A stretch of 64,000 bases of DNA from Numida meleagris (taxonomy: Eukaryota > Chordata > Aves > Galliformes > Numididae). Under the pieces are notes generated by a model that was not told the DNA's origin, did no database searches, and worked only from the letters and a program-made list of their open reading frames with translations. Position numbers and translations under genes: made by a program. The DNA lies in assembly GCF_002078875.1 (NCBI RefSeq), contig NC_034413.1:61000453-61064452 (forward strand), given 5' to 3'. This document shows positions 12,496-24,200 of the stretch, piece by piece (the first letter of the stretch is position 1; every line of letters starts with the position of its first letter).

Positions 12496-14468
12496 TCCTT
12501 CCACTTCTCCAGAGGAATTTCTACAGTGTTTCACTATAGAGCTGTAGGGCTTTTTTTGTTTGTTTTTTAACACAGCAAATATAATGTTAAATTAAAAACA
12601 GGACTGGCAGAGGTCAGAGATGTGAAATCATTCAAAGCCAAAGGCAGCACAGTGTTCAGTCATTAAGCACAAGCATACTGCAGGGCACTGTGGCATCTCA
12701 GACGATGGAGATGTTACTCAAGTCACGCTATAATGGAAGTTGTAGATGATGGAGCACCGGATTATATTCTCAGCCACTGGTTTAAATGACAATTTTTTCA
12801 GTATAGACCCACAAGTTAAATACAGCACACAGCTGTGGACCCCAGGGAGATGCATCTGTGTAGATCTCAGATCCACTGGAAGTTCCAGCAGAGACAAAGC
12901 CAAATTTCCCTTTGATAGGAGATGGTTGTTGTGGGAAATGCAAAAGAGGCAAAAGGATGTCTTCATGTCAGAGATCCTTGCTGGGAACTGGAAGAGACAA
13001 GCACAGAAATCTCACTTTATGCATGCTGTACTCCTCCCAGTCCAGCTGTGATTAGCTAATCCCAGAAATAAGGTACTAAGCTAGGCAGACTTCTTATCTG
13101 AGCCAATATGGCTGCTTTCATGTGCTTACCATCCAAAAAATGACCTCAAGTCAGGTGAATAAAACTTTCAAATTAGATAACAGTGCTTGAGGACACAAAG
13201 CAGAGCTCTCCCACAGCCTTCCAATGCTCCTCTAAGGCCCCGTGTGGTCCAGAAGCAGCAGATGAGTAAATCCAAGCTTCACACTCAACAGGGTCATGAA
13301 ACAATAAGTTTCATACAAGAGAGCTTCATAACATCCCACAGATTACTCTGTGCCAAAGCAGAGCACATTTACTAGTGTTTTGTCTGGACTAGTTGTAAAA
13401 TGTGCCAAGTAGCTGGATTTCTGCCACTTTCCCTGGGAGATTTTACCACAGTCCAAGAGACTTCAGTGTTCCTTAGAAAGCTGTAACCAGTATTTGGGGT
13501 AAAGTTCCATCTCCTTTTTCCTTGTTGTCCCAAGGAAATCCAAAGTGTGCATGAAAATCATGGTTTCAAAGTTGATATGAAGTGGAAATATAATGACCAA
13601 AGAAAGATGAAAAAGAAATAATACAAAAAGCCTGTATCCTTCCCTATGTCAGCTATCTCTTTCACCCAATTACAACCATCAAATCTATTAAATGAAATCT
13701 GTATCACGTGCAGTCCTGGACTGGTATCTGGGATCAATGAGTTGGTAGTAAATACCAGCTTGGTCAAGGGCAAAAGAAACCAGAGCCCAGAGCGCCAGCT
13801 GAACAAGATTCCGATGGTGTATAGCATCGCAAGCAGTTACTCCTCCAGTTGCTCCCCTTCCCAGCCTGTCTTGGTCATTATCTTCCCAATATTTTAAGAG
13901 AGACCCTGACTAAGTCACTGCCATTTCCAGCTGCTGCAATTTTATTTCCAAAAAAACCCTTACTCCCAGTATAAACAAGTGCTGTGTGCCCAAGCAGAGC
14001 AGCTGTAGGCCAACAGCACTCTGGTAGTTGCCTGTGAGGGTCTGGCAGCTAGTTAAATAGTGTAAATATTTAAATTCTGCTGGGGATGCCCAGGCTCGAG
14101 CCTCCCGTTTTGTCCCAGCTGCAGATGTTCACTGAGAGGGATGGTGGGGTGGTGCTCAAGATCAGCCCTCCACAGCCACGTCCCAACCACATCCTGGGCT
14201 CGCTGCTGGAACTTGTCCTAGCCCTAAGCCCTTTAGATACAGTTTAAATACTTTAAAAAGAGCTGCTCTTATTAAAGTCTCTCTGCTCAAAATGGCTTAG
14301 GGCTCGAGAAATCAGCTGTCAAGGTTTCAGTACAGATGAGAGACAAGAGCTGAAATCCCTGGTTAAACTCAAATCCCAGGCAGGACATATTGCTTCAATT
14401 CTTTATTTGCTCATCTTTGATGTATCTTTACCACCTTAGCTACTGCCTCTCCAAAATGCAGACACATT

Positions 14469-14488
14469 AAAAAAAAAAAAAAAAAAAA
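14469..14488. repeat. Homopolymer run of 20 A
   Basis: Uninterrupted A run between CAGACACATT and GATTAAAATATCC. There is no evident retrocopy upstream. Confidence 0.95.
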
Positions 14489-14970
14489 GATTAAAATATC
14501 CAATGAGATTGTGTGCCCAAGTCTTTCTGCTGTCTCTCCACTGAGAGCCCCGCAGCACCAAGCCCTGGGGTGGTTGGGGCCCCTCTCTCCCCTCTCCTAC
14601 CACGCACAGAGAATACTTCTGGCCCTCTGCCAAACAGGTCAGCACATGCGGGCTCCACAGAATGGTATTTTGCAGAGCACGACTCCTGCCACCATTCTCT
14701 CATCTCCTCAGCCAGGCTCCTTAGGCTCACGTGCCTCCTTGGCTGGCACAGTGGCACTGGATGGGACAAGAGCTGCTCCTCTTGGGGGCATCACCTGGGC
14801 TAAAATTCCAGCCTCAGCATCCCTGTGAGCACAGATATCCCATTTCTCCCCTGGTGCCTTTCAAAGCAGCCCAGCAGGGACTTCAGCCCTCACCCCAGCA
14901 CAGCATTCAGGGCATCCCCTGCCGTCCCTCCTGGGGCATGAGTCTATTCCAGCTCACCCTGTGCTGTATC

Positions 14971-15047
14971 ACTGCAACTCCATTGATTTCATAGGAACTA
15001 ATCCTGATTTACAGAGGGTAACTCGGATCAGGCCCCCTTTGACTAAA
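14971..15047 (+). repeat. Possible ancient amniote repeat remnant
   Basis: CTCCATTGATTTCATAGGAA, TAATCCTGATTTACAGAGGG and TAACTCGGATCAGGCCCCC resemble a sequence often seen dispersed in turtles, crocodilians and birds ('cattgacttcaatgg...cctgatttacaccagtgtaac...gatcaggcccc'). This is from general recollection and not verified. Confidence 0.3.
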
Positions 15048-15676
15048 GCTCCACGTCTAAAAGAAAAATACCTTCAATCAATCTTCAAGGCTTTAAAACA
15101 AAGCACACTTTAAAAATGGCTGTACCAGGAATCCATATCCTGCTTTCCTCTGACTGTAACTATCATTTTGACTTAATAAAACGTGACAGTAAAGTTTAAG
15201 GATAAAAGAAAATGCTTCATCTTTCATTTTAAAGAAAAGAGATGCCTTTAAAAAAGGCTAAAAAAGGAACCTCCTGAAAAAGCATTAATTCTTCCGTTCA
15301 GGATCTTTTGTCATTGGTGCAGTTATGATTTTATTAGAATGGAGACCAGAGAGAAGAAGAGCAGTGGAAAGAGGTGAATGCTAAAGTATTCCAAAAAAGC
15401 ACTGGAAGAATAAAGGAAATAAATAAAAACATTACAAAGCACAACAGCTCGGCAGTGCGGCTGTGATGGGCTGGCACTGGCAGCTCTGCCTTAGAAAAGG
15501 GCAGCAAAACTTAGGTCCTTCATCCCTGTGCCACTCCATGCCCTTCCCTCCCATCCTCACCCTACATTTCCCTGCATAAGCCCAGGGTTATCTTTTACAC
15601 CAGCTCCAGAGCCCAGCAGCAGGGTGGGAGCAGGGTGTGCAGGCTTTCCTGGAGCAAAGCGTAAGCCGGAGCTCTG

Positions 15677-15710
15677 TGCTCACCATTGGGTGCTCACCAT
15701 TGGGTGCTCC
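15677..15710. repeat. 14-bp tandem repeat, about 2.4 copies
   Basis: TGCTCACCATTGGG occurs twice without mismatch (15677-15690, 15691-15704), followed by a partial third unit TGCTCC. Confidence 0.9.
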
Positions 15711-15923
15711 CCAGCTCCTTCCATACCCACCCCAGCATCACAGAGAGTTTTATGTCAGTCAAGAACAAAACAATCAAGATCTCACAACACAGGTCACTTC
15801 ATTGTAACCTTTCTTTTACTTAGATCCATAAAAATTATTCCGTTTACTCTTTGCAGAGGAGAAATCGGTTTAACCTAATATGCTGCTACGTTTACAGCAT
15901 GGTCACCAGCTGCAGGGTCTTGC

Positions 15924-16142
15924 AACCCGAACAGATCTTCACCTTCACAGGAGGCCCTCAAGAACAGGAACCTCTTAGAGAAAGCCCCCATTAGATAGAG
16001 CTGATTCAGCAATAAAAGCCTGCGTAACAGAGCAAAATACACTGCGCTGCTGGGATGTGGCCAGAGCTGGTGGACATAAATAAATACCTGCTCTGCTGAC
16101 ACTCGGTCCTCTGAGCAGCCTGAACCTGACCACACGTGGAGT
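15924..16142 (+). repeat. Unclassified dispersed repeat, copy 2
   Basis: This is the partner of 1356-1549. It shares the ordered blocks AAAGCCCCC, AGAGCTGATTCAGCA, the TAAATACCTG segment and GACCACACGTGGAG. Copy 2 has about 40 extra bases between its first block (CAACCCGAACAGATC) and AAAGCCCCC. The family is not recognised. Confidence 0.55.
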
Positions 16143-18249
16143 CTGTCCCCAGCTGCTTCCACAGGCTCTCCCCAAAGGGCTCTACATCTTTCTTTAACTA
16201 GCTACACATAATAAAAAGACGTGAGAGGTTTTGTGAGGGTTTGTTTGGGAAACGAATTTAGCACTTATGAAAAGGTGCCTGGGAGTCTGAAGTCCTCTGT
16301 TTATCCAAAGGCTGGCTTTGGCAACGAACGCTTGCACCCATTTATTTCCCCGGTGGAACACTTCCACATTCTCCAGAAGATTCCGCAGTGGGGCTGGAAG
16401 ACCTTCCCTGCACTGGGCACTGCTGGACTGCCAAAGCAGAGGTATTTGGTGGTTCTGGGACCTCTGTTCTTGCTCAGTGTGTGATGTAGAATCCTCTGCA
16501 TGGCTGCTGTAAATCCAAGGTGCCAGACGTGCTTCTGACATGCAGATCAGTGACGTACCTCCAGCATCACACTTTCTGCAAATCGCCCACTGGCTGCAAG
16601 GGCACAGTCTGACTTGAGATTTGGTACTCAAGCCCACAGACTCATGCCTTAGGCTTAGTGATGTTGTAGAAATTCAGCAGCTTTTCTTCAATTTGCCTCT
16701 TGCACTTGTACATTTGCAAAGTAACAGAGCCACAGCTTCTAGCACCATGCTACCACCCTACCACCATGACCAGCCAATGTCACTCCAATATGCACTGATG
16801 CTGCACGATCTGGAGCTGCTGATCTTGTTGGGAAAACACTAAGATGAAATTTTAGAAAAAAAAATTGATTTCTCCTTTGACCTGAAGTGATCTTAGAATT
16901 TGAGCCTCCAGCAGACAAAATGCAAGCCATGTAATCATCACATCAACCAACCAATGTCCTTCCTGACAGTCAGCCACAAGGCATGGGCTCCATTTCCCCC
17001 AAAGCTTTGTTTTTACAGTTTCAAGACGCCAGTGCTGGCTCTCGGGCCACCGCCTTGCCACGTAACACAGACGCATGGCTTAATTCAAACTCCAGGAGGA
17101 GAAGCATGAAGCACTGCTGTAGAGCTGCATCCAAGTTTCAGCCTGCTTGGAGAGAACAATATGTTTTGCTGTAACGTCTTGGCACTGTGCAGCACTGGTC
17201 ATCATATGGAAATTTGTGGGCCGAAGGCAATCAAGTGCCCAATATATGCCCCAAATCTGAATTTCTGTTCAAATTCTGTGGTACCAGGAGTGTGGCACCA
17301 TGTTACCTGCTAATCTGAGCTCTCTAGCACAGTAATTACTACATGGAGTCACGGCAAGATCCTTTTACTGCTTTTCTCGTAAAGATATTTAGGCAAGAGA
17401 ATGTGAAACATGGCAGTGACCCTTCTGGCTGCCTCCTTTTAATGAACTGGAGCCCTCATTTTCTCTGTCCACAGATTTACTTTGCCTGAACAGCCCACAG
17501 CATAGTCCCAAACCTGTAGAATGTCCCTTCCCTTGAAATCCCAGACACCAAGGTGATGCAGGATTTCATATAAATCCTATGGTCTATGACCCAGAAAAAC
17601 AGCTCCATGCTGGAAAGGAAGGGACAAATATCTGAGATATCCCCCACACTCAGGTCTGTGGCAAACCCAAATGTCCAGGCAAAACCTCAGCCCTGAAGCA
17701 GCCTGCTGATGGCACGCCTGGGCCTCAGGGCAGCGCCCTGCTCCTCGGAAATGCTTTAGAAACGCCAAGCAAGACAGAAATCTCACTGTCGTCTTCCAGG
17801 AGGCATGGTCTGAGCACGCGTTTGGGGGCTGATATCGTTTTAATGCACTCCGAGGCCAGGCTTTCCGGAGATGAATTATTTGTAATGAATTCCAATCACA
17901 TGGTGCTCCAGCCCCCACACCTTCGTATTGCATATATAACCAAATTAGTTTAGAAGATGTAAGTTATTCAGGGACTTAGCTGTTCAGTCTGGCCTTGGAG
18001 GATTTGCTCTCATTATGGCTTTTATGCAAATTCTGTCCTCCAAATCTCTTCTGAATCAATTATTACTAGATTAATTTAAACATGTCCACCTGGGGTGCCT
18101 GTATATCATGTGCCTCATGTTAAAAAGTAAAAAGGATGGTAATGAATTCAGGAGGTGACGGAAACAGATTCCTGCTTTGTGGAAATGTGACCTTTTTGCA
18201 TAATGTCATAAAAGAAAGAAGTTCCCTCAAGAAACATGGCAGATAGGGT

Positions 18250-18510
18250 CGTTGGTTGGATCAGCTTGGCTTTCAATCACTCTTTGGAAATTAGCATGAT
18301 ACAATAAAAAATTAATAAGAAATTAAAAAAAAATCACTTTAATGCTCCAGACTATTAAAGTCTTCGATGGACTACTAATTGAAATGTAATGCTTAATTTT
18401 AAGCAATGCCATTTTATTAATGGTAAAAACTTGAATTAATGTCATTAACCAATGTTAATATTACAAATCCCCTGAGGGATAACAAAGCAATTATGTTATT
18501 CACAGCACTG
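18250..18510. promoter_or_regulatory. AT-rich block dense in homeodomain-type sites
   Basis: Within about 260 bases there are many TAAT/ATTA cores, including AAAATTAATAAG, CTAATTGAAATG, GCTTAATTTTAAGC, TTATTAATGG, GAATTAATG and CATTAACC. GCTTAATTTTAAGC is nearly palindromic. The block lacks repeats and open frames. It could be a conserved regulatory element or simply AT-rich sequence. Confidence 0.22.
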
Positions 18511-18773
18511 AAAGGGGAAAAAAAAAATGTAGTCTGTACACGACTTCACTAAGGCTGAAGACACTGCTTCCATCTGCATCTCCTCTGCTGAGGACGGGGG
18601 TTTGTTTGTTTGTTTTTTGAGCAAAGAGGAGGGAGAGGAAGGGAAGAATTTGCACTAAGTTAATTACTGCTGATTTTCAGGCACTTAATAGCTAAGAAAT
18701 TATTCTGTTACTCAAACACCATACTGTGGGGATTCTGGAAAAATAATTTGGGAATGAGAAATTGATTACATAC

Positions 18774-18871
18774 CCTCCTTCTTGGAACCTCTTCTGTGTG
18801 CTCTAGGATGCTTGCACATGCACCAGCCTCCTTCCCTGGGTGTAAAGGCTTGAAGTAAATCAACAGCCTGG
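18774..18871 (-). CDS. Weak candidate exon, 98 bp
   Basis: On the minus strand a CACTTACAG acceptor with a poor pyrimidine tract precedes 98 bases that end at a good donor (GGAGG then GTATGTAA). One frame starts with one base and ends with one base left over, giving a peptide QAVDLLQAFTPREGG then WCMCKHPRAHRRGSKKE. This phase would link the candidate at 26935-26996 (two bases left over) to the candidate at 10765-10845 (needs one base). Another frame is also open, and the basic, cysteine-containing peptide is not family-like. Phase agreement alone would arise by chance in about one case in nine, so this is tentative. Confidence 0.17.
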
Positions 18872-19703
18872 CTGTAAGTGGCTTTATGAAGCTGTGCTGG
18901 TTTGCATCTGGCAGGGATCAGACCCACTCTGATCACCAAAAGAGTCACCTTTTGTAATCCCAAATGCCCCTCAAACCTACACAAGAGGAATCTCTTTTAT
19001 TTCATTGAGCAAGCTTAGCATCTTGTCAGATCCACTGCTAATGCAGTGGGATAGATAGGGTAGCGTTAATTAAAGAACCCAAACCAACGCCCTCACCAAC
19101 TGGCAGAGATTGCATCGCAGAGGGAATGAGGACCTCGGATGGTGCAGGTGTAACACATCTCTTATCCCAGATTAACCACGTCTGAGATAAACCCTTGTTT
19201 AACTCTCTTTTATTGTCTGGCTGATAATGCAGGGACAATGTGGAGGTTCACCAAACCAGAGAAGGAAGATCTTCCCAAGGACTGCTACCCTCACCGTTAT
19301 TCCTCAGAATCCCAAAGATTTTTACTTTTTATTTACACACTGGGAGTACTCCAATGCACCCAATACACCACTGTCAGAAACCACAGCAAACACAAGTGCC
19401 TCTTTCAGCGTGTGCTTTTCAAGGCAGCTGGTCAAAATGTGACTCAAATTCACAGGCAGCATTAATACACGAGAAGAGATACAAAGATCAGTTTCCTGTT
19501 TCACATAACGTGCTAATGCTCTGCTCTAAACCAGTTTTCAGACTGCTCAGGACTGTCCAGCCAAACAATTCTTAAAAATCAAACCCATCACCTTCTTAGG
19601 GGAAAAGAAAAGCACTGACGCTAATTACTAACAGGCTTCATATTTGTGTTGCATAAGGTGTAAAACCTCAATAGTAACCCAAAAAGAACCACAGAAAAAC
19701 ACC

Positions 19704-19725
19704 ACTCCATGGCTTTCCATGGAGT
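19704..19725. other. Perfect 9-bp hairpin with 4-base loop
   Basis: ACTCCATGG, loop CTTT, CCATGGAGT. There is no gene context. Confidence 0.85.
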
Positions 19726-20439
19726 AGAGTCTACCCCTGAAGCTGACTGGGTGCAGTGACAGGGACTCATAGTGGTGGCTGGGACACCAGGGTGACCTTC
19801 TCTCTTTGTGGCCCAAGCACAAAGCACAAGTGCTTCTTTATGTTTCCGTTCAGGATGTAGATACAGCTGTAAAACACAATGAGATTTGGGAATTTTACTT
19901 AAGATGATACATTACTGAGCAATTGTATTCTAAATGGGAGACTGAGCAAGAGGAAGAATTACTGCGAGGTTTCCACTGTGCCTACCAATGAGGTCCAGCA
20001 CATGGCAGCCCTCAGTCTGTGGAGCCAGTTCTGCCTCTCCTCCTGGAAATTTGCAGATCTGTACTTTTTGTCTTCCAGTAATGGTTTCTCTCTTACCTTT
20101 TATCTCCCTCATTTCCTCCAAGAGCAACATTAAACCTCCCATGAAATATCTCCAAAGTCCACTCTGTCACTCTTCCATTTTCTCTCCCAACTCCCCACTC
20201 CCTCTTTGAAAACAGAGGGAGGGGGACTCACTGAAGACACCAAGGTCAAGGCAGAGTGAGACAAAGTCAAATTCCTGCCATCATTTAACCACACACCATC
20301 AGACCATTACGGCGACGTGAGACATTATGGATTGCAGCTTAATAGGTGGGTGGTGGGGAGAGGGGAAGAAGAAATGTTCCCTCCACACTGAGACTTGCTG
20401 ATTAAAGTGCACAAGTGGGCAGGGGACCGCGACAGCATT

Positions 20440-21020
20440 TGTGTTCATAAAGCCAAGACTTACTTCTCAATATTAACGGGCGCACCATTGTCGCCAGACG
20501 CAATGTTTTGTTATTGCGTGATTAATTGAAAGTCACACGCAATGACATATTACAAGCAGGATGAAGCTGTCACTGGGAAGCAATTCTTCACTGTAATTTC
20601 TGCCAGTCTCCACACTCTGAAATTGCATACCCCGCTACAGACGACCCCTCAAGCACAAACGCATTACATATCTTTATATAAATAACAGTGACTAACAACG
20701 GCAGGCTGAGGTAATCTCTGCGGGATGTGAAATAGAGAAAAAGGTAAGATGGAGAAGTTGTCTTCAAACATTAGTAAGCTTGTCCGTGCTAATCTCCATC
20801 ATATGAGACATTTCTCTTTTCCTCTAAAATAAAACCCGCTCCTGCTGGAGACATACAAAGTATGATAAAAGGACACGTTGCAGCAAAAATGACAACTCGA
20901 AGCCTTTCTTCTTCAAAAGGCCACTGGTTCTAAATCTTAAAAACGTATCTTGATCAAGACTAATTAAACTTCGACACAGTCGCTTTATCACTTACTTAGG
21001 TCAGTAAGTAAGTATCAGTA
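20440..21020. promoter_or_regulatory. Putative conserved non-coding element
   Basis: This is unique sequence with an unusual number of retained CpGs for an AT-rich bird intron or desert (GGGCGCACCATTGTCGCCAG near 20479, TATTGCGTGATTAATTG near 20513) and several homeodomain-like motifs (TGATTAATTG, TAATTAAAC). It ends in a perfect 9-bp hairpin at 20990-21013. No frame is convincingly coding on either strand, although a minus-strand acceptor-like site near 20715 opens a 40-codon frame. The enhancer reading is inference from base composition and motif density only; alignment across birds and mammals would decide it. Confidence 0.33.
20990..21013. other. Perfect 9-bp inverted repeat
   Basis: ACTTACTTA, a 6-base spacer GGTCAG, then TAAGTAAGT. 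It also places GTAAGT donor-like sites on both strands. It lies at the right flank of the conserved-looking block. Confidence 0.85.
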
Positions 21021-21230
21021 TCTGGTCCAGCTCACTCTTCTAAAACCCCCAGATCAAAGACTCTTTTATATTTCCTTTGGCAGCAGCAGGAAGATATCAA
21101 ATCATTAATTTTCTCCATGCATTTTCTTTCAGTCAGAATCACTGCATTCAAAGTATAATGTAGGATAAAAAGAATTGACGGCGCTCACAGAGAAGGACAC
21201 AGCCCAGGTTATGCAGGTGCCCAGGAAATA

Positions 21231-21372
21231 GAATCATAGAATCATTAAGGTTGGAAAAAACCACTACGATCATCTAAGTCCATCCATCAACCTATCATCC
21301 ATGCCCACTGAACCATGCCACTCGGTGCCACATCCACCCTTTTCTTGTGTACCCCTCCAGGGACAATGCCAC
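21231..21372 (-). mobile_element. CR1: CR1 LINE 3' fragment
   Basis: GAATCATAGAATCATTAAGG and GTTGGAAAAAACCAC mark the 3' tail, read on the reverse strand. The following bases (ATCATCTAAGTCC, CTGAACCATGCCA, CCCCTCCAGGGACAATG) match the CR1-Y-like type, diverged and truncated. It sits between the two conserved-looking blocks at 20.4-21.0 kb and 23.6-24.2 kb. Confidence 0.82.
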
Positions 21373-23589
21373 ATCTCCTACATTTTGTATATGTCAGATT
21401 CCCAGAGGAATTGCCAGTAATGGCACACAGTTGGCCAATCTTCAGTTGGAGCCTAGCACTCTGTTTCACATCCACTGGAGTTGTGCAGAGGCTCCATGCC
21501 ATTCCACATCCCCAGGCACTCCCCATGTAAGGATGAGGGGTGTGGGGCTTTACCTGCTCACCGGTGGCTCTCGCAGGCTCTGGTCCATCGGCTGAGGTGG
21601 AAGCAGCAGGACAGGGATAGGGAGCACAAACCCAAGCTGTCCTGGGGCCCGGCGGCTCACAGCGAGCTCTGCCCAGCCCAAGCACCGCAACAGAATAAAT
21701 CTGTGTCCACCAGCCTTTTTAACAGTCGCTTAATGACCGTTAACTTTTTTCAGCCAGCCATTGACTCTAATGGCATGCGCATTCACCCACCATAATACCT
21801 CTGCTGGCCTTCATTAATTTACCATGCACAATTTCTCTGAAAGCATTTGTCAATAGAATACCCTAAACTGACTCAGTAACTCGGCAAGATAAAGCACTTT
21901 TTGTGCAAGACTGTTATGCAGATTCGCAGCATTCTCCCCAAATAAGTTAGGCATAGGCATTGCTGAGTGTCTGCGCACAGTCCTGGACACAGCAATGGGC
22001 CAGAGATGCCAGTGCCACCACAGCATCCATGTGGACGTCAACGGGGCCGGGAGCACAAGAGTAATGAGCGTAAAAAGCAACTTGTATGAACTATGCAGTT
22101 CCTGAAATACCTGGCAAATTTCAAGAACAGGAAGCCCATGTGAAAAGCTATAAAAACAGCAAGGGAAAATCCAGCAATATAGATTCACCAACCTAGACCC
22201 ATTCATCAGGGAGAGGGGGTATTCCAGCAAAGCAAGTGGATTAGAAACCAACTATTCCAGAGAACAAAGACTTGGAGCTGTCAGGAACTACAGTGCTGCC
22301 CATTAGCGTGGCAGTAAATTACCAAACTGTCAGCATTTTCCCATTATAAATCTCTCAGGTCCCCTCCGACGTACACTGATGCACGGATCAGACCTTGCCC
22401 CCGTGGCGGCAGTGAAGCTGCAGACAAAAGCAGCATGGCCCCCCTTAGGGGGTGTAAGGGCCATAAATATAGCCAGTGGTCTTATAAACTTAACAGGATA
22501 TTGGTTTTAGGGAATAAAAAAGGATTTTTCTTTAATTGCAATTTGTATGGCTTTAAGGAGAGTTCCAGGAGAAGTGAGAAGCTGATGGGAAAGCCACTGG
22601 GTGCACAACACCACCATGACACAATCTGGCTCCTGTAAAAATCACCTTCCGTACACACACACCCTTGTTGTGCCCTCAGATATTGAAAGTGGAGGTAAAA
22701 CAAAGATTAAAATAATTAATCTGAAGCTTAATTTGATCTGTCTCAACTCAATGAGTTCTGAGACCCAGGTTTTGGGTTCCCATTCATGGGCCGCTCGCAA
22801 ACCTCAGCTGGGGATAAGTGGGGTGAAGGCAGAGCTCTTCAAAAAAAATCTCAATTAAAAGAAAGCTTTGTATTTTTAAGAATTGGGAGGCTTATTGCTA
22901 TTTCAGAAAACAGCCTGCAAAAGAAGCACTCGAGTACAAAAAAACTTCTAATGAAAACTGGCTGCATATTTGAGGGAAATATGCTCACACGGACATCCTT
23001 TTTTAAGTGGAAAACACCATAAGGATTTTGGCAACTGGATTTAGTAGAAGGATGCAAGCCATTATCAGCACAGAGGTAATGAAAACACCACTGCCTGGAG
23101 TTAGTATCATTAAAGACCATTAATATTGCCGCTAATTACACATGCTTAACAATAGTTTTGCCTGCAACTCTAACATCACAAAATTGCCCATAAATGTGCC
23201 TGTTGGGGAGTAACAGACTCTTGAAAAAGCCCCTAGATTTTTGTTCACAGATGATGTGAGAAAAAGTGCTTGAGCGCATCTGAAGAGGAACGATGCAGCA
23301 CATGGGTATGAGAAGCAAGAAGTGCATGGGCAGGAGGACGTGGGGCTGTGTGCCCCGAGCAGAGACCAGCGCTGACCCGAGCCCAAGCAGAGGACCCTGA
23401 AGGGCCCCCAGGAGCACACAGGGCAGCAGAGGCAGGGCCAGCCCCCTCATTCAGCAGCGATGCCAAATAACTACTTACATTTTTCTAACCTTTAAAGACT
23501 GTTTCCTTGCAAGATCACAATTTGCTCTTGGCTTGCATATGAGAGAAAGAGAAGTAGGAAGACACTTCCCTTTTTGATTCTTGCTTTCT
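21373..23589. other. Unique sequence without a supported gene
   Basis: A small GC-richer patch lies at 21590-21690. A strong minus-strand acceptor (CTGCTTCCACCTCAG near 21594) is followed by a 38-base open segment ending at a donor-like CAG/GTAAAG, and another splice-flanked 53-base frame lies at 23479-23531 on the minus strand. Both are too short to support as exons. 22260-22440 keeps several CpGs and may be conserved. Confidence 0.45.
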
Positions 23590-24200
23590 ACGTTAATTGT
23601 TTTAATGTCTGTGTTGGGGGTTGTTTCTTTTTCAGCTGAAATCTTGCAGTATATCTTCTCATAAAGTAAACAGCGTTGCACTCTGCCTCGGAGTTTATAA
23701 CAGCAGAATTAAATTCTATCCATATGTCCGAAGTACAAGAGGTTCACAGTCAGAGCTGGCAAATGGTGTGATTAATCCTGACTGCATTTCAGCAAAGACA
23801 AATCTACAAATAATGTACAGTTTCTCTCTGTGTGAATTACCACTTGAGAAAAGCCCTTGCCTGTATCATATACATCCAAACCAATTTTTGAAGATTGTTT
23901 ACAATAAATCAAATTCGGGACAGCGCTTGACTGATGAAATTTCAAACACCATCTCTTTATTCTTCGGGTGCTCCTTTTATAATGTCAAGTTAACAGAAAA
24001 AACGCAGCGGTTCCGCAGACGCCAGACACATTCAAAGGTTTCCATCTGGGCTTTAATTACTATCGCAGTTGCCTCACTAAATTGAATACGTTCCTCCCCC
24101 TCCTAAGGGCTTCGCCTTGTATCTGATTTAGCTTACTTTGCCTTGATGAATGAAATCTGGTATAATCATTTTCTATAATGCCCCAGAGGAGCATCTTCCC
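23590..24200. promoter_or_regulatory. Putative conserved non-coding element with a 154-codon plus-strand ORF
   Basis: This stretch is free of repeats, retains CpGs (for example CAGCGGTTCCGCAGACGCC near 24005) and carries clustered factor-like sites: GTGATTAATCC near 23767, TTGTTTACAATAAATC near 23896, and TTGACTGATGAAATTTC near 23927. That is the texture of a developmental enhancer or ultraconserved element. A plus-strand ORF from 23621 to 24085 runs through it, and a strong acceptor-like tract (TTTCTTTTTCAG, ending at 23635) lies inside it. The predicted protein is not recognisable. I infer regulatory DNA first, with an unannotated exon as the alternative. Confidence 0.35.

Larger units (their letters stand above)
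10846..18249. other. Presumed intron or intergenic DNA without a supported gene
   Basis: Contains the 12.45-kb hairpin, the A20 run, the possible ancient repeat at 14971-15047, the 14-bp tandem repeat and repeat copy 2. The locally GC-richer part at 14.5-14.95 kb and 15.5-15.75 kb has overlapping open frames on both strands but none is credible. Confidence 0.5.

Noticed and set aside
20097..20203. Minus-strand 107-base open segment with good acceptor and AAAG/GTAAGAG donor
   Set aside because: Composition is purine-rich low complexity and the Gly/Glu-rich peptide is not protein-like; it could be kept only if transcripts support it.
21287..21685. 132-codon minus-strand ORF
   Set aside because: Much of it is antisense or sense CR1 sequence, and the rest is compositional.
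23479..23531. Minus-strand 53-base frame with strong splice sites (PRANCDLARKQSLKVRK)
   Set aside because: Very short; strong-site pairs this close are expected by chance in 64 kb. Needs junction evidence.
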